Shown one piece after another: positions 1 to 12,900 of a stretch of DNA of 64,000 nucleotides. Location of the stretch: positions 29,829,191 to 29,893,190 of the forward strand of contig NC_088708.1 of the NCBI RefSeq assembly GCF_963576615.1, given 5' to 3'. The notes below the pieces were generated by a model. It saw only the letters and a program-made list of their open reading frames with translations. It had not been told where the DNA came from and searched no databases. This stretch comes from Watersipora subatra. Its lineage: Eukaryota; Bryozoa; Gymnolaemata; Cheilostomatida; Watersiporidae. Numbering within the stretch: the stretch's first letter is position 1; each line of letters begins with the position of its first letter. The translations under genes were made by a program, and so were the position numbers.

Positions 1-1480
1 TTCCAAAATATGCAAAGTAAATAGAATCAGAGTGCTTTTGCTCTAGAATGTAACATGGATGGTTGCTCTAAAACTTTGAAGAAAGCGTATCTGATTTAGT
101 GCAGATACAAACGTTGAGGCTGCGGCGCAGCGTCTTATTCAGGAATGTTAAAGTTGTGTGTTAGTCCAGGATGCTGAGATACAAGCTGATGCCATCAAGC
201 TTGTACAGCAAATAGGGATTCATTTTGAGACAAGTGATATTTCACAATCACAACGGACTGGGTAGTAAAGTAACTCATGGAAAAGCAGGAAATGCTGCAG
301 GAAATGCTGGCAAATGCGTGGAACCATTTAGGAAAAAGGTTACTGATTAAGTTAGGTGAGGGGCTACTATTATTTTAGTTGTATAATGGAGACGAAACTG
401 GATTATTTTGGCACTCATTACCGAAAAAGACTCGAGTTTTTAAACATGAGGATGCCACAGCGGGTCATAAATTGAGCAAAGAACGTTTGTCCATGTTGTG
501 TAAATACAGATAGTTCTCACTAAGGGTAACGGAAATGTATGGCTGCCCGCAACCACTAAAAGAGTGCATGAATCATATACTGGTACATTACTATCACTTT
601 CAAAAATCATGGTTCAACATGACAGCCTTCAAGGACTGGTTCTACAAACACTTTGAACCTGCAGTGAGAAATCCACAAGAAAAGGTTCTCAAATTGTCCG
701 CTAATAAGGTAAAAGAGTTGCTCCCCATAGATAACACACCTGTTCATCCAAGTGAACTGCAACTTATGGACGAGGATTGGAAGTTATGATACATATTTGT
801 ACTACCCAATATTACCTCACTCATACAATTCGTGGATAGGGGCGGGGTAATTGTACCCGACAAAAGGGTATACCAATGATGTTATCTAGATAAGGTAATT
901 TAGTTGTACTGGCAAAAGAGGAGACCTTATTAACAAAAAAAGAAAAAAAAAGACACTCGATAACATCATGTACAACATCAAATCAGCTATATTTAATGTT
1001 GCAGCTGCATGGAATGCTGTAAAAATCCGCACCCAAGCCAATGCATGGAAAAAGATTTCATTATGATCTAGATGTGAAATTTGACTTTGAAGGATATGAA
1101 GCAAGGGACTTTCATTATAACTTGACATGGGCCGCAAAGAGATGGCTGAAGTTATTGTCAGGACTTGATTAGAAGACATGGAGAGTGACCCTGGCTACCA
1201 AAGTGCTGATGGAAAAAATACAGAGATCAGCGTGTTCTTTCCTGCCGGTGACAACAGACAAGATTCTAGAGACGAAGGCGAAGATGTACTCTCAAACCCT
1301 GAAACTCAAACTCTCCCATATGGGAATCACTTGATAATATTACCAACTACATCGATGTAGCATCAGAAAGTGAGATCGAGGAATACTATTAACATTTTAG
1401 AGCCTTCAGAGAAATCATCTCTGTTGACAACATCAGCCAAAAAAACAATGTTCCTCAAGCCTGCTCATCCCAACATTATG
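1..1480 (+). pseudogene. pogo/Tigger/Jerky-type DDE transposase, decayed, cut by left edge
   Basis: Conceptual translation gives the signature order of a Jerky/Tigger (Tc1-mariner superfamily, pogo group) transposase. A GDETGLFWHSLPKKT block lies at about 387-432, where that family reads GDETGLFW. A WF..FKDWFYKHFEPAVR-like block lies at about 612-672. DNTPVHP, carrying the second catalytic aspartate, is at about 739-759. PNITSLIQFVDRG, carrying the third, is at about 806-845. A basic and then acidic C-terminal tail continues to about 1,370. The longest open piece (535-789) is only 84 codons; the blocks lie in different frames with in-frame stops, so the gene is dead. The N-terminal DNA-binding region is missing or off the left edge. 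Family assignment is confident from motif order; the end near 1,480 is approximate. Confidence 0.75.
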
Positions 1481-1678
1481 GAAATTGATAAAAATATGGA
1501 TGATACACAACCTCAGTTACCTTAACCTTCTACAAATGGTTATCAGCCAACAGCTTTTTCTGACTTAGAATAGATCACCACATTTACCACTGACAAATGT
1601 TCATCACCTAAAGATCAGCAATCATTCATGTAAGGTGAATAAATACTAACTATACGGTTTTCTAGTCGAACTTATGTA

Positions 1679-2799
1679 CAGTCAAACATGGATAACTCGT
1701 CCACGGATAGCTCGAACACATGGTTAATTCGAACATTTCCTTTGGTCCGTTCCCACGTAATGATAAATTGCTATAGATAACTCGAACTCAACACTGTTAA
1801 TTCGAACTGTTTTTTTGCCCAACAGCTACCGAAACGGTTGTTTTCGCTTTAGAAAATCACTTTATTCAAAGCCATAGAGGTAAACTTCATCTTTTCGTAA
1901 TTCATAAGCGTCGTTATTACCACCATCGGCAAAATATTTTTGTCAACGACTTTTCTAAGAGTTTGGTGAAATTTGATTTATACTGCGATACGATGAATAG
2001 CACGAGCTAGCCGGGTCACGCGCGCAAGAATTTTCGCCACGCACATACAAAACAAAAATCGCATGTTGTTTTGTATGTGCGTGGCGAAACTCCTTGAGTG
2101 CGTGACTCGGCTAGCCCGTGATGAATAGTTTTCCGACGTTGATTCCGTGTTGAATCAACGTCGGAATGTTGAATGTTTGAAACGTCTTAAAAAATGTTGT
2201 AATTAAACGTATACGTTGTCCGAGCTACAAAAAACTATTCATCGTTTGACCTAAACACAGAATACGTGTGTACATTCATTAAGTATCTATTAAAAAAGCG
2301 TGAGTGATATAGAATGTACCGTAAAACCTCGTAAAACTTCTAATTGAACTGCCTCGGAGTGTTGCTCTTAACGAATCCCAGGTAAAGTAAGGTAATCTGC
2401 ATAAACTTCAAGAAAAAACGGCAAAATTGATCGTGGGTAAAACCCCAAAAGAAAAAAATGTCTTTTCTTTTGAGCATTTCAACAACGATCAAGTTTTGCC
2501 AATGTCAATCTGAAAAACGTCCTGGCAATAACATCACCTCAAACAACAAACCAATCTCAAGTGATAGAAAAATCTCTATACTTTTTCATGAAAACGTTTT
2601 AAACTTTACATTAGAAGCAGTTAATTTGAAACAAGCCATTTGTGCTTTTGATTTATATTATAGTTTGTATATGTACATGTATCTACTAATAAATAAGTAA
2701 ATATATGGACTTGTGACAGTGCTCTGATAACTTGAATGCTCTGATAATTCGAACACTTTTGCTCGGTCCCTTGAAGTTCGAGTTATCCATGTTTGACTG
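1679..2799. mobile_element. pogo-like non-autonomous TIR DNA transposon, TA target duplication
   Basis: The left end (CAGTCAAACATGGATAACTC) and the reverse complement of the right end agree over about 23 bp. Both then continue with degenerate repeats of a GATAACTCGAAC-type motif, a layout typical of pogo/Tigger ends. TA lies directly outside each end (1677-1678 and 2800-2801). The 1,121-bp interior has no transposase. It contains nested palindromes between about 1,985 and 2,245. An 80-codon open frame at 2,458-2,700 has no recognisable domain and is probably chance. The transposase relic just upstream is of a related group, but nothing shows that the two were one element. Confidence 0.8.
2001..2166. 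repeat. nested palindromes inside the pogo-like element
   Basis: Arms at 2001-2053 and about 2068-2120 are inverted copies with few mismatches and a short central loop. A second hairpin follows directly: 2131-2145 pairs perfectly with 2152-2166. Shorter inverted matches (1991-2000 with about 2233-2242) extend the palindrome outward. The DNA can form a large cruciform. Confidence 0.8.
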
Positions 2800-2801
2800 T
2801 A

Positions 2802-3680
2802 CTTATGTATCATCTCAGTCTGATTGTTTAAAAGTACAAACAGCGTAGTACACAATAAGAAGTGTAAATAGACCTTAGTGATGTGATTTTTTCTGTATAT
2901 ATAGACTTATCTATAGGCATGTCGGCTACACCGGACCACTCACCTCCTATATTAGTTCATTTTAGCGAGGTTTGAGTATATAGGCAGGTTTAAAAATACA
3001 TTAAGCTACATACCTCCTTGTTAGGAGAGAACTCAAGGAGTAGATTACAGAGGGTCGAGGAAGCTACATTCAGCAACTCATCACAGCTATCTGTTCTCAG
3101 CATCTAGTGGATCAAATAGATACAAATAGAGTAGAAAGGTTATAGGTTTGGTGACTTGAGAAAAGATGCTCTGTCAGTAGTCAACCATTCAGTAGACCAT
3201 TCAATAGGGAAACTATAAGTAATTCAAGTAGTTTTGCAGAAATGTAACAACGTACTGTTGAAAAACATTGGAGAAATATGTGATAATTGAGTACAGCTTT
3301 TCCATAAGATAGGCGTATGCGGCGAGATCTGGTTACTCGCAAGTGTATACCATACGAGTAACACTCAAAAGACTCTGAGCAGTTGACAACACCAATTGGT
3401 TCTCTCAAATGTAGCAATTGTGCATGTAGTGATTTTTGTGATGTCGATGTAGTGATTGTGCAGAATTGAAATTGGCCGACCGATGCGAGCAGTTGATAAA
3501 GTAACACCCCAGCATATTAGTAGCATTTATCTACATGTATAATTAGTACAACGAGATGCACAGTAGCTAAAGCTGGTCACTGTCATTCAAACATTTTTTT
3601 CCTTTGATGTAAACTTTAAACAGAGATGCCCCACTCCTACTATTTGAATTTGCGTCGAAATTTCCAGTCATAATGATAAT
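2802..3680. other. intergenic or intronic, nothing recognised
   Basis: AT-rich unique-looking sequence. Short open frames at 3,181-3,507 and 3,567-3,791 on the minus strand show no recognisable domain and no convincing splice context. If ARMC8 continues to the left, this is intron. Confidence 0.5.
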
Positions 3681-3682
3681 TA

Positions 3683-4082
3683 CCGTACCTTTCGGACTAT
3701 TAGCCGCTACTTTTTTCTGACGATTTGAGCTATGCGGCTTATATAAGGGTGCGGCTATTCTGTGGCTTTTTCTTTTACCGCTAGGGCGCATTAACCAGAA
3801 TCGCCGATTAGTGTGCCTCTAGCGATGAAAGAAAATACGAAACAATGTCTAACGGTACTGTTCCGTTAGTCACTAGGTTAAAAAGCGTCGGTTAATACGA
3901 AACAGTGCCGCTAGGCACTGTTCCGTTTTAAACAGCAAAATTGCTGCCGCGTTAAAAAGCACTGTCCTGAGTTATGCAGCCTATACAAAGGTGCGGCCTA
4001 TGTATTGTTTTATTATCATTTTTTGTAAAATAAAGCAGATGCGGCTTATATAGGGGTGCGGTTTATAGTCCGAAAAGTACGG
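3683..4082. mobile_element. MITE with palindromic CCGTAC...GTACGG ends, TA flanks
   Basis: The ends read CCGTACCTTTCGGACTATTA and, reversed, CCGTACTTTTCGGACTATAA, followed on both sides by GC-richer GCCGC motifs. TA lies directly outside each end, as expected for Tc1/mariner-type insertion. The 400-bp element is non-coding, with internal inverted motifs around 3,840-3,930. A decayed relative lies inside the Helitron near 58,593-58,845. Confidence 0.75.
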
Positions 4083-4564
4083 TATTACAACCAATCACGG
4101 GCTATGAAAGCACAGGTTATGAAAGTAATGGCATACTCCCATTTGCAAATGCAATAAATTTGAATACAAATTTTTTTTTAAATATTAGCGCAATAAAATA
4201 GCTATTAAATTAAAGATTTGATTTATGCTTCTGTAATAAAAACATCAAAGATGCAACACAAAACATTTGAGCTGGAATCGTGATTTGGCGAGCTTTCAGA
4301 TAGGATTGGTCATAGAGTTATCTCCCTCTAAAGTGATAACTACACGAGCGTTTCCGGTGCCAACAAGGAGCGTTTAGGCCACGCCTCTTTTTTGTGCTAG
4401 TCAGTCGTAGTGATTGACTAGATCAATAACATCAGCCATGAGAAGGGTTAAACAAGGATCATGAATTCCAGTTGAGATAGTAATTAATGCTCATATTAAA
4501 GAAATGATGATTATAGTTTATTACTCTAATATATGCTTATTATTTAAAGCAATTCAATACCTAC

Positions 4565-5046
4565 CAGGGATTGCTACACATATTATGGAAATGTTTACTT
4601 TTTCATTTCTATAAACATAAATATTTCCATAATTTTAGGGAAATGGATATGGAAATTTTATTTTACAAGTATGGAAATAGTATGAAAATGGAAATAATAT
4701 GGAAATGAATTATGGAAATGCTATGGAAATGGAAATAATATGGAAATGAATTATGGAAATGGAAATAATATGGAAATGGAAATAATATGGAAATGGAAAT
4801 AATATGGAAATGAATTATGGAAATGGAATTAATATGGAAATGAATTACGGAACTTTTATAGAAATGGAAATAATATGGAAATGAATTATGGAAATGTTAT
4901 GGAAATAGAAATAATATGGAAATGAATTATGGAAATGTTATGGAAATTGAAATAATATGGAAATGAATTATGGAAATGTTATGGAAATGGAAATAATATG
5001 GAAATGAACTATGAAAATGGAAATTGTGACATACACGTAATCCCTG
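4565..5046. mobile_element. hAT-like MITE made largely of a minisatellite, nested in the left TIR
   Basis: It starts CAGGGATT and ends AATCCCTG, the CAGGG-type terminus common in hAT elements. A perfect 8-bp duplication ATACCTAC flanks it (4557-4564 and 5047-5054), the hAT duplication length. The matching position in the opposite TIR of the host element (near 6,440) has no insertion. The body is a degenerate array of GGAAATGGAAATAATAT and GGAAATGAATTAT units. It has no coding capacity. Confidence 0.8.
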
Positions 5047-6097
5047 ATACCTACATGACTTGCCAAGGCACTGAATAGATAGTGAGTGAAAGTGAAGGTA
5101 ATGCAAGCAGTTACTCATAGATAACATACATAGTCATACTGGGGTTGTATTACATTGGTGTGATGGGAAGCTAATCAACTGCCATCAACTATGAGCTGTA
5201 CTACCCGGTGTTGCCCGAGTAATAAAAAAGTATTTGAACAGAAAATTTATTTTTATATAACATTTACTATTCTGACTTTTAAACTTCATATCATGAGAAA
5301 ATATTTTTAAGCAGTTTAAATGAATTAAGAGGAAAAAGAAAACAACTCTAAAGGTTTGCAAGCTTTTTCAAACAACTACAACTTTTAAATTTCATATCAT
5401 GAAAGAAGTGTTTTGTCGAAATAAATTAGGAAAAAAAATAAAACTGTAAATGTGTTTAAATGTAAAATAATTAGCAAGTAATGGCTAAATATAATCTGTT
5501 TAGCTATGATTACAATGAAAAATTACTTAATAAATAAGGTAATAAAAAAGTCTATTTTATTTTTATATAATTATAATTAGTAGAATTAAGTATAATTTAT
5601 TTTTATTTAACATATAACAACATTTACCACTTTAACTTTCAAACTACATATTATGAAAAGTGTTTTGTGTAATTGAAATAAATGAAGAGAAGAGAGAAAA
5701 TAAAAACAACTGTAAATGTTTTCAAGCTTTTTCAAACAACTACCACTTTTAAACTTCATATCATGAAAGAAGTTTTTTGTTAAAATGAATTAAGAAGAAA
5801 AATGAAACTGCAAATGTGTTTAAATGTAAAATAATTAGCAAGTAATGCTAAATATAATCTGTTTAGCTATGATTACAATAAAAAATTATTGTAATCATAG
5901 CTAATTTTTATTACTTTATTTAATAAATAAAGTAATTCACAACTACTTTTTATTACTTTATTTAATAAATAAAGTAATAAAAAGTCTATTTTATTTTTAA
6001 ATAATTATAATTTAGTATAATTAAGTATAATTTATTTTTAACTAACATATAACAACATTTGCCACTCTAACTTTCAAACTTTTTGCTTGCTTACATC

Positions 6098-6135
6098 AAG
6101 CAAAGATGTCCACTAACTAGTGGACATCTTTGCTT
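6098..6135. repeat. perfect 18-bp hairpin
   Basis: 6098-6115 pairs perfectly with 6118-6135 around a 2-nt loop, in the core of the long-TIR element. It may be a fold-back remnant or part of the element's own structure. Confidence 0.85.
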
Positions 6136-6331
6136 CAAGCTAGTCTATGTATTTGATTGATATGTATTGAAATCTAATATTACATGCAAGGGCTGTTTGT
6201 GAACTGAGGTGACAATGAATCACTCTATCACCATACAATGTCAATACTTTCAGTTGATGGTAGTCGATTAGCTTCCCATCGCACCAATGTAATACAACCC
6301 CAGTATGACTACCTATCTTATCTATGAATAA

Positions 6332-6376
6332 CCAATGATATACAGCCCCTCATGTGTGGGGGCTGTATATCATTGG
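6332..6376. repeat. 18-bp hairpin inserted in the right TIR only
   Basis: 6332-6349 pairs perfectly with 6359-6376. The left TIR lacks this segment, so it was inserted after the TIRs formed or lost from one side. The flanks GAATAAC and GAGTAAC resemble a 7-bp target duplication with one mismatch. Confidence 0.75.
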
Positions 6377-6794
6377 AGTAACTGATTGCATTAACTCACT
6401 TACTTAACACCATTTATTCAGTGCCTTTGCAATGCATGTAGGTATTGAATTGCTTTAAATAATAAGCATATATTAGAGTAATAAACTATAATCACCATTT
6501 CTTTAATATGAGCAATAATTACTATCTTAACTGGAAATTCATGATCATTCTCATGGCTGACGTTATTGTTCTGTCGATCACTACGATTGACTAGCACAAA
6601 AAAGAGGCGTGGCCTAAACGCTCCTTGTTGGCACCAGAAACGCTCGTGTTGTTGAATGCACAGTTATCACTCTAGGGGGAGATAACTCTATGAGATTGGT
6701 ATCCATCTAAATCGACTCTTATAATTTGCACCAGGACATCTCTAATCGATATGGTAAAAAGAATCCAGAATGATAAGAAGCAAGAATAACTAAC

Positions 6795-6959
6795 CATCAT
6801 GAGGGGCTTCCAGACCGGGTGATCTTGAAAACTAGTTCTCAGCTGCTGAACAGACCTAGATAAAGAATGAAGGCATCGCACCGCTGCCAGCTGCAGGCCA
6901 ACACTCTGGCTGTTAAGGCCCCTGCCCATCTGATCCATTGTTTTGTCTGTTTCTATAAT
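6795..6959 (-). CDS. ARMC8: ARMC8 exon (last one visible)
   Basis: 55 codons, acceptor ...CATGTAG, donor GTTAGT. It encodes [10 protein letters not shown], then [20 protein letters not shown] and VWKPLM, the most conserved stretch of the family. The next coding block expected from vertebrate ARMC8 was not found between 1 and 6,790. Confidence 0.95.
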
Positions 6960-9900
6960 CTACATGACAGAGCACCTCAGCTACATAAGCGCAACCAATA
7001 TCAAGTACATGACAGAGCACCTCAGCTACACAAGCACAGCCAATATCAAGTACCATAGATACGGATAAGACCGCTGCGAACACAAAACCAATGCATCGAC
7101 ACAAAGCAAGCAGAAGTACTATAGAAGACGTACTCTCTTCCGTATATCCTCATCATTAGCGGCGAGTGAGGCATAGGCACTGAGACATGCCTCATGTAAC
7201 TTGTCCCTCTGGGCTGGCTGAAAGTAAAACTGTAACATTAGTTCACCTAATCAGCTACCAATAACTAGTGCACAGATGTTGGATTATGACCTCCAGCAGA
7301 GTATAGACTCCATATACGACCTGACTAGTGTGGAGAGCTTGTACTCTCAACTACAAACTACTGTACAGAGCTTGTACTCCTAACTACTGCACAGAGCTTG
7401 TACTCCTAACTATAACTGTACAGAGCTTGTACTCTTAACTACAAACTGCTGTACAGAGATTGTACTCCTAACTACTGTACAGAGCTTGTACTCCTAACTA
7501 CTGTACAGAGCTTGTACTCTCAACTACAAACTGCTGTACAGAGCTTGTACTCTTAACTACAAACTACTGTACAGAGCTTGTACTCTTAACTACAAACTAC
7601 TGTACAGAGCTTGTACTCTTAACTACTGTACAGAGCGTGTACTAACTGCTGACTAGTATAGAGAGCTTGCACTCCGAGCTGGTAATACCTGGTACAGACA
7701 TTATACGGCTAATTACTGCCTAGTGTACAGCCCTAGGTGTTGTAGCAAATAGCCAAGAACAATTCTGTCCAGCAGTCAATATCTTAGTAACCATTTATGA
7801 GTAAAGTAACAAGAATAAGTTGAATTTGGTATCTGCGACACCAGGTTATCATCAGAGTTAGCTAGGGTATCAATAAGTTAGTATTTGTTGCACTCAGATG
7901 ACAACATTACGAATAGATATTAAAGTACACTAGAGTTTGGTCTTGCTGTAGTGAAGTATGGTTGTATCGAACTTTGGATATAGAACTACAGCACCATATT
8001 AGAGTAAAATGTAGCACTGTCAAAGCTGTACATATGAATTTAATGCGTTCTGAGATTTGCTTCATATTTCAAAACCATCATATGTTGAATCAAATATTCC
8101 CTTAAGCATATACAACATTTTGCTTAATTCGTTCCAGTCTACAATCCTATATAAATCCTTAATTAATATTGCATATAATAACGCATGACATTAGCACAAA
8201 TGCGTTGTATGAAATGGATGTAAAAACAAATTAATAAAATAATCGATATAAGGAGATTTTTGTTACTTTACAGACATGCGAATGGAAGTATCTACTTAGT
8301 GAAGGAAGAGGTGAATGGCGCAGATATTGAGGCAGCAACAGAGGTATGCAGAGTGACTTATACTAATATAGACTAAGGCTATGCAACAGTATAGCTACTA
8401 TAACCATTAAATACATCAGTTATACTATTTGTTGTATTTATAGTTTTACAAATTAATATATTTATTTGTTTGATTTGCATCTTCCCTTTCACTCATGGTA
8501 TTGTGACACTTCGAAAGACTTTGAACATTGTATATTGAAAATCGCCTTGGATGTAAAGTCAAACATTTAATTTTAATTTTGTATATTTCGTTTTACATTG
8601 TTGGAGAAATTTCATGTTACTAGAATTATAAACTCTAAGTATATATTCATATTGGATATTTTACGGATTATGTTAACTAAAGACTCTCAATAAAGGCCAA
8701 GTCAGGGAATTATAGGACAGATAGAAAACACATTAAACATAATTTAAGCAGACCTTAATGGGACAACCATTTACTCTCTCCACTTTGAAGAAGGTTGCAA
8801 GAACGGGAATACAGTGATCCGTGATGCTCGCCTGCCTTTGCAGATCCACATCTAACTCGGTCAGGTATGCTATAAGCTCTGCCCCTTCCGTTCTCTCCTG
8901 CACAGACTTATCCCCCTTGCAGGCCGTGACCAGCGTAGGCAGAACCTGGACATATATGCTATGGATGTAATCGAGATGATGGAAGCCATTGCTTGTTTCT
9001 ATCTATGAACCACCTTGGAGAACATGGCATAATGTTGCTTTCCTTCAGTCAAGCTGTCGTATTTAAATTTTAGAGCCATTTGGACGGACGACTAGTCGTT
9101 GCTGACTAACATGAGTCATAAAACTCCCATTTCCTTTTGTCACTATTCCTACCATCTGTGTTACTTTAGCAAACACCTCCGATGCAACATTAAAATGTTT
9201 AAGTCCAGTTAGAATTGATGGGTTAGTGAAAGCAGTGAGGAACTGATCGAATATTAAACAGCTGTTTTCTCATGCATTAATGACTATTACCCTAATAACA
9301 ACACAATAGCCCTACTAATTAACGGACCACTGAATTTTACATCCCTAGCGCTTGACCATTTTAGAGAACTCTAAGTAGAAGGTATTATAACATTGAAGCT
9401 GCACGTCGAGACTCACGCTGCCGAGTCATTTGCCACTCACAAAACCTGTAATTACTTGAAAGCTGCCGACAGCTTGTGGTTATAGGAAGTTACCTTATTC
9501 ATCATCAAACAACCTACTGTAAAAAAAACTGTTGTACGAGGCTTTTTATAAATTAGCCTAAGAATGCGAGAGATGTTCAACTGAAGAGTTCAACATCTAA
9601 TTAATTTTGTTATATTAACCTTAGAGATTTATAACCTGTAGAACACCTTCTTTAACTTTAATAGTTGCGCATGTATTTTCACATAAAAGCTGATATTCTA
9701 GCCTAGAAATGAGTGGAAAGCACTAAGAGAAAGCACTGAACGCGCTCACCCTTTGGAAATAACAACTAAATTAACTGTTCAATCAGATGAAACTTAAATT
9801 AGTTTTCAACAGCACCTTGGTACAACTGAAGTGTGTTACTCTTCTGTAAATGATCATGCCTAAAATGACCAAAAGTCGAATCCCTTAAAGCTAACAAACA

Positions 9901-12900
9901 ACATATTACTTCTAATTCTTAAGACTTTGATCTGTATTACTTAATGGGCCAATTATAATTGACTCAAGTGTTCAGCGCTGTTCATACGGGCGGGCGCTGT
10001 TCATAGGCATGCTGCAGTTGCGGGGTTTGCATTAAACTTGATATAATGTTGGTCAAGTACTCCTGCAGTGGTCTATGAACCACTAAATGATGCTGCGAGC
10101 TGACAATACAAATACATTTAAATTTTTTAGATTTGTAATGAGTAGAAAAGACATCTTTATGACAGTGATTGATAGACCAAAAAGATTCAGAGATAAAGGC
10201 CCTCCGTTTACATGATCAAGATTTGATGCAATCCGAGCAGATTACAACTCGAATAAGATGAGACAATAAGTTACCAATTCAAAGCATGCAGAATACAGTG
10301 AATACTATTTAAACAATGCTCAAGGTAGCAACTATATGTCACGCATCAATATATAGAATTGTCTGCAAGCTGTGCGCGTGTATGCCTGCATGCTACGGGT
10401 TACATTAAATACTCACTCGCAGAGTTATCCCTGGGTCTGTGCTCGTCAGAGCTCCAGCTCTGTGTAGAAAGACCAGGCTACAAACAAGAGTAGACAACTC
10501 ACTCGCGGATAGAAAGATGAGTGTAATTAATCCTATGAAAATAAATAAAAGAACAGATAGCACACTAAAGGTACAATTATGGAATCAACTAGAGCAATGA
10601 TGCTCAGTTGACAGACAAAGCAGCAGATATGAGAGCAGACAACTACACTATGTTGAAACAATGAGAGAAGATAATTCCATAATAGTGTAGACATAAAGGA
10701 GAACTACTGCGCAACCCAGGGCGGATAGCTCCACAAAGCTACAAAAGGAAAAAACTCCAATATTGAAGGGATGAATGCAGACAAGTTCATGATGCTGCAG
10801 TTAAAAAGCAGACAACTCAGCAAAGTTGCAATAAAAGAGTACGCCAGAGCTGATGTGAGGGTGGACTGCAAACCATACCTGAGAGAATGAGACAACAGTG
10901 TCAAGTGAATGAAATCGTTACTCACCACTTAGCTGCCAGGATACGCGTTGTGAAAGGTTTGTCTCTACCCAAGTGTCTTAGGACGGTGTGCCTGAGGTCC
11001 GAGCCATTGTGCCAAGTGGAGAGCATCTGGCTTGAGACGATCTTGTTCTGATAGCAGAGGCAGGCGTAGAACTTGAGCACTGCATGCTCTGACTATATGT
11101 AAAATAAATTCTCTGGGTATTCATCAAGAATATAAGTAGGAAAAAATTGAAACATTCAATAACAAACAGAAAAAAGATTAGCTGTAAAACTACTTTTAAA
11201 GAGACAATTAGAATTAAACAATATTTCCATTAATCGTAACAAAGCTTATAAGAATGCTTATGGGCTTGTAGAAAATGCCCATAAGCTTTTTTAAACGTGT
11301 CTATACTTCATCGAATACATCTGCGCTGCTCTACACACGCCTACAGTTGTTAGATGATGTACATACTGGACTAAACATGCTGGAATAAACATGCCTACTG
11401 TTAAACCCATGGCTTCATACCTTTACTAAATTAGAGTGAAGAGCTGGCAACAAAATCTCTACTGATCTCCTGCTGTGGAGATAAATCTGTTGTTCATTGT
11501 TCTAAAATCAAAAATATGTGAAAAACTCAAGAAACCATAATTGAACATACAGCACTTTGATTGATAGATCATGTGAAAAGATCACCAGTCTATTGTGAGA
11601 CAACTCTGCAGCAATATGATATGCATAATGAGTCAGCACTTGAATGTGCAACATTCCTGGTGACGCTGTAGTATCCACATTCTCTGCATATTATCTGCAG
11701 TCCCATGAGATAGCGTCATGAGTAATCAGCTACGCATAACAGTATTAACCCTTTCGCTACCAAATCAATTCTTTACCAGGACATAATTACGCATTCGGCA
11801 AAACCTAGTACTCGACAGGGGCGAGTATGAACCATTATAACTTTTGAACCAAAGTCTATAAAAAATATTTTTTCCTCAAATTAATCATCATACAATATTA
11901 CATCGGCTGATCCCATGAAAAATACCACAAATGTGTTCTAGAATGAGAATCACTTCGGCATTTTTGGAGAAGACTGTTAGCATGTCCGAGTCAGACGATT
12001 TATCAATATCATTACAGGTGACATCGCTATTACTATTGATAAAATATGAATAATAACTCTCAGTAGTGCTATTCTTCAATAAAAATCGCCCAAAAAACAG
12101 ACCAAAAATTAATAAAAATTTGGAGTTGTAATGCGTCTAGCACAACTGGTCATTGCTAACAATAAATTGTTACAAAAAATAAAAGTTTTGGCAAAGTAAA
12201 ACTACCCTCAGGATGGGTTGTTAACTTTATTGGCTTAACGCGTGCAGATAGTTGTTTCCTTTCGTTTAAAGATGTGGTTACGTCAAAATTGAGTTGATTT
12301 AAAAAAAAAGCATTGTTTTATCTAACAGTTGATATGTTGTTTGTTGTGTTAGGCGATCTCATTGTCAAGATATTTGAAGATTAAAATCGAAAAAATTGAT
12401 CGCTCGAAAAAACGCTCAGGCCAAAACCACATGCCCAGACTTGCCCAAAATGATTTAACCAGTGATACAACCTGTCTCTATCTCTCGTATTCACATCGGC
12501 TATTGCGATAAAAGTCTAGTCCTACGCGGCTCTATTGGCATAAACTTTATTTTGCACTTGCTCGGGTTGGTTAGAATAAAATTTTAAATCTAGCTACAGA
12601 TACATTATTATGAATGTCTCACACGCCTCAAACAAGGGAAATAAAAAACTTGTCATACCAGCTTCCTCTAAATACCCTGTAAACATCTGAGTACCGACTA
12701 CGATTCTGCTGGTCTACGGTAATTAGGTCGTCGAGTTAACTTATATTATCGCGGCCTTTGTATCAGCCAAGTTCTCAGTTACTACTCACACCAGAAACTG
12801 GCTACTAAACAAAATAAGCACGCCGCCATATTCGAAAATAATATGTTCGAATATATGGCGAAACCAATTGCATCCCAAAGTCATGTATAGTCAACGTTAT

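Larger units (their letters stand above)
4310..6693. mobile_element. 2.4 kb non-autonomous DNA transposon with about 440-bp terminal inverted repeats
   Basis: The left end (TCATAGAGTTATCTCC...) and right end (...GGAGATAACTCTATGA) are inverted copies. The similarity runs inward to about 5,200 on the left (excluding a nested insertion) and about 6,250 on the right. A 6-bp direct repeat GATTGG flanks the element (4304-4309 and 6694-6699). The core (about 5,260-6,080) holds two AT-rich direct repeats with a period near 358 bp plus a partial third. No coding sequence is visible. Superfamily is unassigned: long TIRs with a 6-bp duplication occur in several groups. It sits about 100 bp past the donor of the last visible ARMC8 exon, so probably in an intron. 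Confidence 0.8.

Noticed and set aside
1178-1360. Acidic 60-codon frame as a separate small gene
   Set aside because: It lies in the C-terminal tail of the transposase relic and has no independent support.
11745-11765. TTAACCCTTTCGCTACC motif resembling a piggyBac terminus
   Set aside because: No matching inverted end with TTAA was found within reach and no transposase is visible.
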